Shown here in pieces: positions 7,729 to 16,225 of a DNA stretch of 64,000 bases (position 1 is its first letter; the number at the start of each line of letters is the position of its first letter). Below the pieces are notes generated by a model. That model was not told where the DNA came from, made no database searches, and saw only the letters and a list, made by a program, of their open reading frames with translations. The position numbers and the translations under genes were made by a program. This DNA is from Lentzea albidocapillata subsp. violacea (lineage in GTDB: Bacteria; Actinomycetota; Actinomycetes; Mycobacteriales; Pseudonocardiaceae): assembly GCF_900100275.1 (NCBI RefSeq), contig NZ_FNET01000002.1:248001-312000 (forward strand), written 5' to 3'.

Positions 7729-8258
7729 CGAGCTCCTCGGAACGTCTGTTCGGGTATGCGGGTGCCGCCGGTTTCCACGAAGTCCACAGTGGATTCACTC
7801 GCCACGGCGCCGTGCAGCAGGGCCTCGGTGGTGTCGGCGTTCTCACGCTGGGCGGCGCACATCATGGAGTGGTGGGCGGCGGAAGGTTCGGTGTCCGGCG
7901 GGACGAGGAGCAGGGTCAGGCGGCGCCGGTCTCCCGCGATGACGTCCACGGTGTGCGCGGGCCTGGACCAGAACCCACTGAGCCGCACCCGGACGCCGCG
8001 TACGGCGATCTGGCGTGGCGCGGTGTCCCACTCGGTCAGGTTGTAGCTCACCCGCGGGATCTCGCCCAGCCGAACTGCCAGCACCGTCAGCAGCGCGGGC
8101 AGTTCGGCGGCGAGGTCCCGGGAACGCGGCCACCAGGCACCGTCGACATGCCCCGTGGAGAGCGCATTCGGCCGCAGCCGTAATCGCAGCGGAGTCCGAA
8201 GCTGCTCGGTGGCCGTGACGGCCGGAGGGGCCATGGAAAGGTGAGGAGCCGACGTCAT
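7725..8258 (-). CDS. DUF5994 family protein, 177 aa
   Basis: VDGAWWPRSRDLAAELPALL and RVSYNLTEWDTAPRQ are hallmarks of DUF5994, a family confined to actinobacteria with no assigned activity; LLLVPPDTEP follows near the C-terminus. I place the start at 8258 because GGGAG lies 8 bases upstream; an ATG 16 codons earlier has no such site. It heads the operon with the 51-residue gene and the transglutaminase-like gene. A TAGTAT hexamer at 8360-8365 (read on the minus strand) is a possible -10 element about 95 bases upstream. Confidence 0.75.
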   Translation of the reverse strand: MTSAPHLSMAPPAVTATEQLRTPLRLRLRPNALSTGHVDGAWWPRSRDLAAELPALLTVLAVRLGEIPRVSYNLTEWDTAPRQIAVRGVRVRLSGFWSRPAHTVDVIAGDRRRLTLLLVPPDTEPSAAHHSMMCAAQRENADTTEALLHGAVASESTVDFVETGGTRIPEQTFRGAR

Positions 8259-8461
8259 GCCGGGACTCCCGTCTCCAGTCCTGAGGAGGACCGGTTCAGG
8301 TTTCACCGAGTGCGACGTGAGCTTGAGTGCTCAGGTGCGAGATGCTCTCAGCAAAATCGATACTACACCATTTCCGGCATGATCGCCGAAAAACGATTTC
8401 CGTTCCGGAAATTGAAGATCCGCCATTCGCCGGGAAATCTTCTGGCGAAAATCGGGTGGTG

Positions 8462-8929
8462 TCAGGGTGCGTAGCGTTCCATGCACTCCGCGAGGTCCGA
8501 CCACCCCATCGGAGGCGGGCCCGCCACGGACGGCTGCCGGACGCCGGGACGCGTCATGGACTCGGCCACGAGACCCGCCACGGCCTCCGGTGCCTGCACG
8601 ATGTCCCCGGAGAGGCGGCCGAGCACGATCAGCGGCTCGGCCGGATCCGTTTCGATCGACACCGCCCAGCCCTGCGTCGCGCTCCAGACGAGCATGACGT
8701 CGCGGTCCGGATGGGCCACCGCACGGCAGCCGAGCGCGATGTAGGCCGTGGCGGTGTCGGTGACCTCGAAGCTGGCGCCTTCGCGCGGCACGCCGAGGGC
8801 CTCGGCGACCTTCCACACGTACCGTTCGAGGGCCCCGGCCAGCAGGTGGGTGCCCTCCGACGTGGCGGCCGGCGCGACGTTCCGGCGGCGTGAGACTCGA
8901 TCATCACTGATGGGCGCGGTCACTGCCAT
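8462..8929 (-). CDS. DUF6292 family protein, 155 aa
   Basis: The sequence ALERYVWKVAEALGVP followed by VTDTATAYIALG and DRDVMLVWSATQGWAVSIE matches the compact alpha/beta fold described as DUF6292 in actinobacteria. Function is unknown. The first 25 residues are Arg/Ala-rich and probably disordered. It lies upstream of the DUF5994 operon on the same strand with a 203-base gap, so it probably has a separate promoter. Confidence 0.65.
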   Translation of the reverse strand: MAVTAPISDDRVSRRRNVAPAATSEGTHLLAGALERYVWKVAEALGVPREGASFEVTDTATAYIALGCRAVAHPDRDVMLVWSATQGWAVSIETDPAEPLIVLGRLSGDIVQAPEAVAGLVAESMTRPGVRQPSVAGPPPMGWSDLAECMERYAP

Positions 8930-9271
8930 GCGACTCCGTGTTCCTCAGATCGCTGCGGAGCCACAACGGGCGGACTCACAGACCGCGGAGGTGCCGAAGC
9001 GAGCGGACGAGCCGATCAACGACTCTGCGCCCCCACTATAACCGCTCGCAACACTGGCGAAACATTCTCGGGCGGTCGTTGCGGCAGATGCCCGGGACCA
9101 TCGCCGCCGGCGCGCGGGGGTGCGGCTCCGCCCAGCCGGCCTCACCGCAGCGCCGATGTGGTCCTCCCCACGCCGATCAGCCGTGACGGAAAAGGAGGCG
9201 TTTTTCGACAAAGGCCGGTTGTGTTTTTTCGCCACGAGCGAGATTCACGCCGGACTGCCGGTGAGCAATGG
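8930..9271. other. Intergenic stretch, no gene seen
   Basis: 342 bases between the DUF6292 gene and the broken MarR gene. Several frames stay open by G+C composition alone, but none shows a recognisable domain or ribosome site. The stretch around 9190-9230 is T-rich, with TTTTTCG twice, and may hold a promoter for the leftward gene. I see no repeat or hairpin of note. Confidence 0.4.
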
Positions 9272-9718
9272 TCACTCCGAATCGGACGAAGTTCGCCGGC
9301 TCGGCCAGTTCGAACTGTCCTGGCTGTAGCGGATCGGAAATCGTGCGAACTGGTCGCGCTCAGCGGCCGTCCACGCGGTCGCGATGAGCTCGAAGGTCTC
9401 GCGTTGTTCGGAGGCGAACCGGCGGCGTTCGGCCTCGCCCGCGCCGGTGAGTTCGAGGACCGTCCGGCGGCCGTCCGCCTGCGAGGCGGCACGCCTGAGC
9501 AGGCCGTCCGCGACGCAGGCGGCCACGGTCCGGCTGGCGACGGGCTGGGCGACCCCATCTCGCCGACGAGCCCGCCCACCGTCATCTCGCCGGAACTCTC
9601 GTGGACCAGGTTCAGCACGAGGTTGCGGGTGAGGTCCCCCCGTCCGCCCGAGGTGCGGCGCCGCAGTCGTGACAGCCTGCGACGACGAGATCATCTCCAT
9701 GATCAAGGACGCCGGCAT
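9272..9718 (-). pseudogene. MarR-like regulator broken by a frameshift
   Basis: One frame encodes the N-terminal part, DLTRNLVLNLVHESSGEMTV then GGLVGEMG. The second half, VAQPVASRTVAACVADGLLR followed by ASQADGRRTVLELTGAG, is in another frame. Joined they form the helix-turn-helix and wing of a MarR-type protein. The break is at GATGGGGTCGCC, about 9551-9557, and is best explained by loss of one base in a G run. The N-terminal start is uncertain because the only ATG codons upstream lie in the frame of the second half. A sequencing error in the homopolymer is an alternative to a true mutation. Confidence 0.65.
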
Positions 9719-9864
9719 GCCGGCTGGCGCCGTGGTGCCCGTCTCGGGCGCTGAGCGGCGTCACGCCCTGCCGAGTGCCGCCGCCGGCACCGAGCGGCGC
9801 GGCAGCAGCTTCTCCGACCGGTCCCCCGTCGTGGTCCTGCGCCCTCTCGCGGGGACGCCTGTGG

Positions 9865-10155
9865 CTACACCCGCTCGGACTCGACCGTCGTCACGGACTG
9901 ACCGGCGGACGGCTCGCGGCTCTCCAGCGAGATCCCGCACTTGCCGACCAGCGCGGCACCGGCACCGATCGTCGTCACCACCGGAGCGGCGAACGCCGCG
10001 ATCAACCCGAGGGCCACCGGCACCTCGAGCACCACGTCGTCCTTGCTGTCCCGGATGACGACGCGGCGGTGGAAACCCTCGCTGACCAGCCCGCGCACGG
10101 TGTCGACCACCGAGTCGACGGTGGTCCGGGTGGGCTCAGGCCTGGATTCGCTCAT
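9865..10155 (-). CDS. DUF4342-like small protein with one hydrophobic segment, 96 aa
   Basis: After a short polar start, GFHRRVVIRDSKDDVVLEVP leads into a hydrophobic stretch PVALGLIAAFAAPVVTTIGA (residues 46-65) followed by a polar tail. This order of charged beta segment, then Val/Ala/Gly hydrophobic segment, matches DUF4342 proteins. They are predicted to associate with membranes and have no known role. The gene stands alone. Confidence 0.55.
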   Translation of the reverse strand: MSESRPEPTRTTVDSVVDTVRGLVSEGFHRRVVIRDSKDDVVLEVPVALGLIAAFAAPVVTTIGAGAALVGKCGISLESREPSAGQSVTTVESERV

Positions 10156-10248
10156 GATTCTCCTCGCACTGCGGATGTCGTTGACGACTCCAGAGTGCCT
10201 GCGGCCGGAAGCCCTGCCATCAGGGTTTCCCCCTGACCTCCACCTGAT

Positions 10249-11361
10249 CTATCCCTCATCCGCGACGGCCACGAGGGTGAACTCGGCACGGCCGGAACGC
10301 ACGCCGTTGACCTGCAGTTCGACGGCGTGCCGGCCGGGGTGGTAGCGGCGCGTGGTCAGCACCCGGAACGAGTGCGCCCGGCTGAGCTCGTAGGTCTCAC
10401 CGGGCTCGACGGTCCGGGTGGTGAGCTTGAAGGTCTTGGCGGTGAGCGTGCCGTTGGCCTTGACGTGGTGCACCACGTAGTCGATCACCAGCCGCGCGGG
10501 CTCCTGGCCGAGGTTGCGCACCGAGCCCGTGAACGACAGCGTCTCCCCGATCACCACGGTGCCGGAGGTGAGCAGCGGACCGGTCACGTCCAGGTGCGCG
10601 GAGGTGAACCCGAGCACCTCCAGCGCGCCCGGATGGCCCTGTTTGACGAGCGTGCGCAGACCGTGGCGCACGACGCGTGCGGTGTTGTCGTCGGGCGCGG
10701 CCATCCACTCGCTCGCGGTCGCGACGACCAGTTCCGGGTCCCGGCGGCTGATGTCGTTGAGGTGGTTGGCGACCGACCGCCGGACGTACTCGCTCTCGTC
10801 GCGGTACAGCGCGTCGAGGATCGGCAGCGTGGCCTTGGGCTCGGCGAGGATGCCGGGCACGCGGACGGCCCAGGGCAGCAGCGGGCGCGTGCCCTCCGAG
10901 GCCAGCCGGCGCACGTCCGCGGACTCCGAACGGGTCCAGAGCAGGATCGTGGCCAGTGCCCGCCCGAGATCCTGGCCGAGCAGGGCACGCAGGGCGAACT
11001 CCGAGGTCAGCCGGGGTGTCAGCTCCGCCAGCAGAGCGAGCGCGTCGTCGAACGCGTCCACCCCGCCCTCGTCGATCGCCTTCGCGGCGACGGCACTGGT
11101 GACCGGCCAGATCAGCCATCCGGTGAAGGCCGGCGCCCCGGCGGCCGCGCGCACGGTCCGCGCGAACGAGGCGTAGTCGCCCGGCAGGTCGGCGAGCAGC
11201 GCGTCACGGATGAGGTCGCTGCGCTCCCTGAGCGCCAGCGGCGCCAGGGCGGTTCCGGCCGCGCTCAGCCGGGGCAGGCGCGCTCCCGGTGACACGCTGC
11301 GCAGGGCGGCGGTGAGGGCACTCACGGCCGGAGCACCGATCAGCTCGTCGGCAAAGGGCAT
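10249..11361 (-). CDS. AlkC-like DNA alkylation repair protein, 370 aa
   Basis: Helical HEAT-like repeats fill residues 20-255 (WLIWPVTSAVAAKAI, EGTRPLLPWAVRVP, DESEYVRRSVANHLNDISRR). The C-terminal 110 residues form a beta domain (TVVIGETLSFTGSVRNLG to GRAEFTLVAV) of the immunoglobulin-like type. That combination is what distinguishes the AlkC branch of HEAT-repeat DNA glycosylases from AlkD. AlkC enzymes remove 3-methylcytosine and 3-methyladenine. The gene is single and separated from the GAF-ANTAR gene by a 185-base divergent gap. Specific substrate is inference from the family. Confidence 0.8.
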   Translation of the reverse strand: MPFADELIGAPAVSALTAALRSVSPGARLPRLSAAGTALAPLALRERSDLIRDALLADLPGDYASFARTVRAAAGAPAFTGWLIWPVTSAVAAKAIDEGGVDAFDDALALLAELTPRLTSEFALRALLGQDLGRALATILLWTRSESADVRRLASEGTRPLLPWAVRVPGILAEPKATLPILDALYRDESEYVRRSVANHLNDISRRDPELVVATASEWMAAPDDNTARVVRHGLRTLVKQGHPGALEVLGFTSAHLDVTGPLLTSGTVVIGETLSFTGSVRNLGQEPARLVIDYVVHHVKANGTLTAKTFKLTTRTVEPGETYELSRAHSFRVLTTRRYHPGRHAVELQVNGVRSGRAEFTLVAVADEG

Positions 11362-11546
11362 GTCGTTCTCCGCCGGAGACTGATCCGGAGTAGTGGGAAT
11401 CCAGGCAGTACAACGCTACCCGTCACCGGTTCGGTCTCTCCCCCTGCCGCGGACGTGCACGCCGAATCGCGCAGGCTCTAGCATTCCCTGCGAGCGCGTT
11501 GAGCGACCAGCGCAGCGAACTCGATCCTGGTGAGAGGACCGGCGGT

Positions 11547-12332
11547 ATGGACGACTTGACGATCCCACCGAGCCAGGACGGCGCACCCGACGCCGGAGCC
11601 GAGCGGCAGGACCCGGTGGAGCGGCTCGACGACGCGACCGACGCGTTGATGATGCTGCGGGACGGTTTCTCCGGCGAGGAACCGCTCGACGAGGTGCTCC
11701 AGCGGCTCAGCGAGACCGCGACGAGAGCGGTCCAGGACGCCGACGCGGTCACCGTCACCGTGAACCCCGAGCAACCGAGGACCGCGGCCGCCAGCGTCGC
11801 CGCGCTCATCGAGATCGACGAGAAGCAGTACAGCTCGAACCGCGGTCCGTGCCTGGAGGCCGCCCGCACGCTCCGTGCCGTGCGCGCCGTGGTCGGGGGC
11901 AACGGGGGCAGCTGGCCCGAGTTCGACGCGGCCGCCGAGCAGCACGGCGTGCGCGCCTACCTGTCCGTGCCGATCCTGCTGCCGGCCGCGGACCACAGCG
12001 ACGCCAAGCACGTCGGTTCCCTCAACCTCTACAGCTACAACGCCCTGGCGTTCGACCCGTTCGACGAAGGCGTGATGCGGCTGTTCACCACCGCCGCCAG
12101 CGCCGCGATCGACAACGCCCACCGGTGGCAGCGCTCCCGCGACCACATCACCCACCTCGAGACCGCGCTCGTCTCACGCGCGGTCATCGACCAGGCCAAG
12201 GGCGTGCTCATGGCGGTGCATTCGTGCACCGCGGACGAGGCCTTCGCGATGCTCGTGCAGGACTCCCAGAAACGGAACGTCAAGCTGCGTGAGGTCGCGC
12301 AGGGCCTGCTCGACAGCGTCGTCCCGCGCTGA
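11547..12332 (+). CDS. GAF-ANTAR domain regulator, 261 aa
   Basis: A GAF sensor domain covers residues 45-190 (SSNRGPCLEAARTLRAVR, YLSVPILLP, GSLNLYSYNALAF). The C-terminal 60 residues are an ANTAR domain: AVIDQAKGVLMAVHSCTADEAF, ending in LREVAQGLLDSV. ANTAR domains bind paired hairpins in nascent RNA and prevent termination. ATG at 11547 is chosen because GAGAGG lies 8 bases upstream. The ligand is unknown. The gene has its own promoter region and no operon partner. A second GAF-ANTAR protein is encoded at 22669-23388. Confidence 0.88.
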   Translation: MDDLTIPPSQDGAPDAGAERQDPVERLDDATDALMMLRDGFSGEEPLDEVLQRLSETATRAVQDADAVTVTVNPEQPRTAAASVAALIEIDEKQYSSNRGPCLEAARTLRAVRAVVGGNGGSWPEFDAAAEQHGVRAYLSVPILLPAADHSDAKHVGSLNLYSYNALAFDPFDEGVMRLFTTAASAAIDNAHRWQRSRDHITHLETALVSRAVIDQAKGVLMAVHSCTADEAFAMLVQDSQKRNVKLREVAQGLLDSVVPR

Positions 12333-12365
12333 GCCCGGCGCCCCAAGGAGGGTCGGCTGCGGGCG

Positions 12366-13154
12366 TTACGACTCCGCCGAGCCGGGTTCGGACATCCTGC
12401 GGTGCGCCTTGGCCTTCACCGGGTCCGGCAGCACCCGGCCCGCGAGCGCCTGCGCCTTGTTCTTCACCGAACCGGCGACGACGTGGTCCCTGCCCTTCAT
12501 CAACGCCTCGAAACCCTGGCGCGCGACCTGCGCCGGATCGTCCTTGGCGGCCTGGGCGACCCTGGTGTCCTGCATGCCCGCGCGGTCGAAGAAGTTCGTG
12601 TCCGTCGGACCGGGCATCAGCGTGGTCACGCTGATGCCGGTGTCCTTCAGTTCCTCGCGCAGGCCCTGCCCGAACGAGGCGAGGAACGCCTTCGACGCCG
12701 AGTACACCGTCTGGAACGGACCTGGGGTGGTGGCCGCGATCGACGACGTGAACAGCACACGCCCTTCCTTGCGGTCCACCATGTCCGCGAGCACGCGGTG
12801 CGTCAGGTGCACGGCGGACGTGACGTTCAGGTTGACGATCTCCAGATTGTCGTCCACGGACGTGTCGCGGACGAAGTCGCCGCCGACACCGACCCCCGCG
12901 TTGACCGCGAGCGCGTCGACCGGCCGCCCGCTCGCCCTGATCCGCGCGACGAGCTCCTCGACGCCCTGGTACGACGAGAGGTCGACCTGTACGGCGTCGA
13001 CGTGGACGCCACGGCCTCGAAGCTCGCCGCCGACGGTGCCGATCGCGTCGTCCTCGGCCGCGATCACCAGATCGTAACCGTTGTCCGCGAACACCTTCGC
13101 GAGTTCGAGTCCGATACCGCTCGACGCTCCCGTCACGACTGCCTGTGGGTTCAC
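12366..13154 (-). CDS. SDR family oxidoreductase, 262 aa
   Basis: Classical short-chain dehydrogenase. TGASSGIG binds the cofactor, NAG is present (VNAGVGVGG), Ser lies in TSSIAATTPG, and YSASK carries the catalytic Tyr and Lys. The C-terminal tail with KGRDHVVAGSVKNKAQALAG is typical of a subgroup close to DltE-like proteins. GTG at 13154 is preferred because GGAGGA precedes it by 5 bases; a longer frame upstream lacks one. Substrate cannot be read. It is divergent from the MFS gene at 13408. Confidence 0.85.
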   Translation of the reverse strand: MNPQAVVTGASSGIGLELAKVFADNGYDLVIAAEDDAIGTVGGELRGRGVHVDAVQVDLSSYQGVEELVARIRASGRPVDALAVNAGVGVGGDFVRDTSVDDNLEIVNLNVTSAVHLTHRVLADMVDRKEGRVLFTSSIAATTPGPFQTVYSASKAFLASFGQGLREELKDTGISVTTLMPGPTDTNFFDRAGMQDTRVAQAAKDDPAQVARQGFEALMKGRDHVVAGSVKNKAQALAGRVLPDPVKAKAHRRMSEPGSAES

Positions 13155-13218
13155 CGATCCTCCTCCAGAGCGCGTGGCCGACACCACGGAGGTACCCCGG
13201 ACCGCGCAGGGCATTCGC

Positions 13219-13261
13219 GGTTGTTACCGACACCGGGTAAGTAACCGACGTCCACTGTGGA
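13219..13261. promoter_or_regulatory. Imperfect inverted repeat between SDR and MFS genes
   Basis: GGTTGTTACC (13219-13228) and GGTAAGTAACC (13236-13246) form an imperfect palindrome with a 7-base centre. The 11-bp word TCCACTGTGGA follows at 13251-13261. It is 65 bases upstream of the SDR start and could be an operator for that gene. No regulator gene is adjacent. Confidence 0.3.
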
Positions 13262-13407
13262 TCTGTTGGGGCCGCTCGGGAAACAACCTCCGTCAGCCGC
13301 CCACGGCCGTGAAGGAACTCACGTATGGATCCGGCATGACCGCACGTAGGCTCGTTAGGTCCGGGCCGTGTCGTGTCTGGCCCAATCCCCGTTCGAGGAG
13401 TTGTGTA

Positions 13408-14745
13408 TTGCGGCGAACGATGCCGCCGATGTTCCGCGCCCTGAGCCATCGGAACTACCGCCGCTGGGCAGCCGCGGATCTGATCTCCGTGACGGGCTCG
13501 TGGATGCAGGTCATCGGTGTGAACTGGGTGGTGCTCGAGCGCACCGGTTCGGTGACCTCGGTCGGGTTCTCGGTGCTGCTCAGCACGCTGCCCGCCGTTC
13601 TGCTCGGCCCGTGGGCGGGTGCGCTCGCCGACCGGTTCCCGGTGCGCCGGATCGTGCTCGTCTGCCAGGCCCTGCACGCCGTGCTGGCGGGCATGCTCGC
13701 GTTCGCCGTCTGGTCGGAGCTGCCGATGACGCCGATCTACGCGCTCACCTTCGCGGCGGGGCTGGTCACCGTGTTCGACGGTCCCGCTTTCGGCCGGCTG
13801 AGCAGCCAGATCGTCCCGCGTGACGGCCTCGCCAACGCGGTCGCGCTCGGCTCGGTGATCAGTTCGGTCGGCCGGATCCTCGGGATGAGCACGGCGGGCG
13901 TGCTCGTCGCGCTGGTCGGCGCACCGGTGTTGTTCGTGCTCAACGGCCTCAGCTTCGTCGCCGTCATCGTCGCGGTGCTGACCATTCGCAGTGCGGAGTT
14001 CCACCCCCTCGCCACGAGCGCTCCCAGCCGGGCGGGTGTGCGGGAGGGCCTGCGGTACGTCACCGGCAGCGGGCGTCTGCTGCTGCTCGTCACACTCGGG
14101 TTCGTCCTGTCCTGCCTCGGCCGCAACTACCAGGTCACCATGGCGGCGATGAGCATCGACGCGGCGATGTACGGCCTGCTCTCGTCGGTGTTCGCCATCG
14201 GCACCGTGCTGGGCGGGCTGGTCGCGGCGGCCCGGCGCACGCTGTCCGTGCGGCTCCTGCTCGTGGCCGCGACCCTCGCGAGCCTGCTCCAGGCGGTCGG
14301 CGGCCTCCTGCCGAGCCCCGTCGCGTTCGCCGTTGTGCTCGTGCCGATCGCCGCGGCGGCGGTGCTGATCGACACGACCATGAGCACCCGTCTGCAACTC
14401 GACTCCGAGGACGGCATGCGTGGCCGGATGCTCGCGATCAGCGGCTCCGCCGGTGCCGCCGCGGGTGCGGTCGGCGCGCCCCTGCTCGGCTGGCTGTGCG
14501 AGCGGATCGGGGCGGACACGACGCTGGTGCTGGCGGGCACCGTGACCCTGCTGGCGACGCTGAGCGCGGCCTCGCTCTTCGGTGCCTCCCCGCAGCGGCG
14601 AACGGCGTTCGCCCACCGGGTGCTGCACCGGCGGCGTGGTGTGGCACACCCGGCCGGACATCCGCACCAGCCCGCGCCGGTCACGCGCCCGCGCCGCCGT
14701 GCTCGGGTGCGGGCGAGGCCCAGGGCCGAAGCACACGGACGGTGA
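13408..14745 (+). CDS. MFS transporter of the enterobactin-exporter type, 445 aa
   Basis: About 12 hydrophobic segments are visible. FRALSHRNYRRW at the start and GPWAGALADRFPVRRIVLVC, the loop 2-3 signature, are typical of the MFS_3 group of drug and siderophore exporters. TTG at 13408 is preferred: GAGGAG precedes it by 7 bases, whereas the ATG at 13420 has no well-spaced site. The last 55 residues are hydrophilic and Arg/His/Pro-rich, unusual for the family, and may result from read-through past the normal end. Substrate unknown. Confidence 0.85.
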   Translation: MRRTMPPMFRALSHRNYRRWAAADLISVTGSWMQVIGVNWVVLERTGSVTSVGFSVLLSTLPAVLLGPWAGALADRFPVRRIVLVCQALHAVLAGMLAFAVWSELPMTPIYALTFAAGLVTVFDGPAFGRLSSQIVPRDGLANAVALGSVISSVGRILGMSTAGVLVALVGAPVLFVLNGLSFVAVIVAVLTIRSAEFHPLATSAPSRAGVREGLRYVTGSGRLLLLVTLGFVLSCLGRNYQVTMAAMSIDAAMYGLLSSVFAIGTVLGGLVAAARRTLSVRLLLVAATLASLLQAVGGLLPSPVAFAVVLVPIAAAAVLIDTTMSTRLQLDSEDGMRGRMLAISGSAGAAAGAVGAPLLGWLCERIGADTTLVLAGTVTLLATLSAASLFGASPQRRTAFAHRVLHRRRGVAHPAGHPHQPAPVTRPRRRARVRARPRAEAHGR

Positions 14746-14786
14746 CAGCGGCGTTTCCGGCCCCTGTTCGTGGGTAGCCAGCCGCC

Positions 14787-15071
14787 ATGAGCACGGAAGT
14801 CCGCATCACGTCCATGGCCGACCACGAGTACGCCGCCGAAGTGCACGAAGGCACGGAGACGACCACTCATCACGTCGTGCTGACGCAAGGCTTTCTCGAC
14901 GATCTCGCGGTGCAGGAGCCGGACGGGCCCACGCTGGTCGAGGAGATCATCCGGTACCTGCTCGACCGCGAGCCGAACACGGCTGTCCCGCACGAGCTGG
15001 ATCCCGCGGCGCTGGTCGGTCAGGACGCCGAGTTCCTGCCCGAGCTGCGGCGCCGCCTGGGTGCGGAGTGA
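14787..15071 (+). CDS. Hypothetical protein, 94 aa
   Basis: A short acidic protein: an N-terminal beta-like part (VRITSMADHEYAAEV) with HHVVLTQGFLDDL, then helices with EEIIRYLLDREP and LPELRRRLG. It resembles small actinobacterial proteins with an E-x2-R-x-L-L-x-REP core and a C-terminal P-x2-RRRLG, for which I know no function. It follows the MFS gene by 41 bases and may be cotranscribed. Confidence 0.6.
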   Translation: MSTEVRITSMADHEYAAEVHEGTETTTHHVVLTQGFLDDLAVQEPDGPTLVEEIIRYLLDREPNTAVPHELDPAALVGQDAEFLPELRRRLGAE

Positions 15072-15088
15072 GGCTCGTCTGACGACGA

Positions 15089-16186
15089 CTACGGGCGGTG
15101 GCGCAGGATGGCGCCGACGCCCTGCAGGACCTCGATGCCGTCGCCGGCGACGACGTTCGCGCCGGTCACGGCCGCCGCGCGGGTGAACGCCTCGTCCGCG
15201 CGGTTGCGCTCGACGCCGGCCGGCTCGTCGGCGAACTCACGGACGCCTGCCTCGTCGGCACCGACCTGATCGGGCCGGTCACTCGTCCACACCAGCTGGT
15301 CCGCGAGCACGTCGGGGTTGACGACGAGCGTGTCCACGTTGGCCTCGCGCAGCGCCTCCGCGACCCGCTCGACGCCTTGGACGGCGAGCCCGTCCCGGCC
15401 GAGCTCGGCGCGGAACCGCTCGACGACGTCGGCATCACGCCGCTGCTGACGTTGTGCGACCAGAGCACGCACGGCGTTGCCGAACTCGTCGTCGTCCGTG
15501 CCTTCGGCCAGTCCCGTTCCCTCGACCTCCACGACCAGGTCGTCGTCGAGTCCGAGCTCGCTGCGCACCGCGCTGCGCGCCTGCACCTCACCGCCGAGAA
15601 CGACGAGTTCGGCCCGTACCTCGTCCACCAGCCGTTCGACCTCGTCGGCGACCTGCTTCGCGTTGTGCTTGACGGTGTCCTCCACCCGCTGCTGCATCCG
15701 CCGGTGGGACCATCCGCCGCCACCGGCCTTGTGCAGCGGGTGCTGCCGGCCGCGCACGGACTGCACCAGCTCGACCTGTCCGTCGAACGAGTGCAGGTCG
15801 GCGCCGGACGAGTCGGCGACCACGACGACGTGCGGTACCGGTGGCGGCAGGTAGGAGGCGAGCGGCAGCAGGTCCGGCAGTGACGAGTAGCGGGTGACGT
15901 CGGCGGGTGGCGGCACCGGCAGTGTCTGGTCCACCAGCACGGACGCCCCTGACGCGATCAGCACGCGCCCGGCCTTGCCGGCCGGTGGCTCGGCCGCGGC
16001 CACCGCCCTGTCCAGCGCGGCCAGCGTCTTCTCCGGTGCGCCCTGGTCCGCCAGCTGGTCCCGCAGTCCCCGCCAGCGCAGATCGGCGATCTTGGCCGCG
16101 TCCTCGGTGTCGTGCGACGCGTCGAGGTAGACCGATGCGAACGGACCGGGGGCTGTGGCTACGTCTCGCAACTTCGACATGTCCAT
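15089..16186 (-). CDS. baeRF (Rv2629/Vms1-like) family protein, 365 aa
   Basis: MDMSKLRDVATAPGPFASVY opens a bacterial eRF1-like protein: an N-terminal domain, a central beta/alpha domain with PHVVVVADSSGADLHSF, a loop region GGGGWSHRRMQQRVED, then VADEVERLVDEVRAELVVLG and a C-terminal domain with ANVDTLVVNPDVL. The GG-x-SQRR-like loop corresponds here to GGWSHRRMQQR, equivalent to the peptidyl-tRNA-cleaving loop of the eRF1/Vms1 superfamily. Proteins of this type, such as mycobacterial Rv2629, are linked to ribosome rescue or hibernation under hypoxia. Role here is inference. It is convergent with the 94-residue gene. Confidence 0.75.
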   Translation of the reverse strand: MDMSKLRDVATAPGPFASVYLDASHDTEDAAKIADLRWRGLRDQLADQGAPEKTLAALDRAVAAAEPPAGKAGRVLIASGASVLVDQTLPVPPPADVTRYSSLPDLLPLASYLPPPVPHVVVVADSSGADLHSFDGQVELVQSVRGRQHPLHKAGGGGWSHRRMQQRVEDTVKHNAKQVADEVERLVDEVRAELVVLGGEVQARSAVRSELGLDDDLVVEVEGTGLAEGTDDDEFGNAVRALVAQRQQRRDADVVERFRAELGRDGLAVQGVERVAEALREANVDTLVVNPDVLADQLVWTSDRPDQVGADEAGVREFADEPAGVERNRADEAFTRAAAVTGANVVAGDGIEVLQGVGAILRHRP

Positions 16187-16225
16187 GTAACCGGTGTTCC
16201 CGGTGAGTCGACATCTACACGGCAG

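Noticed and set aside
12280-14736. 818-codon minus-strand open frame
   Set aside because: It is a shadow of the SDR and MFS genes in high-GC DNA; the product is low-complexity Arg/Gly/Ala/His.
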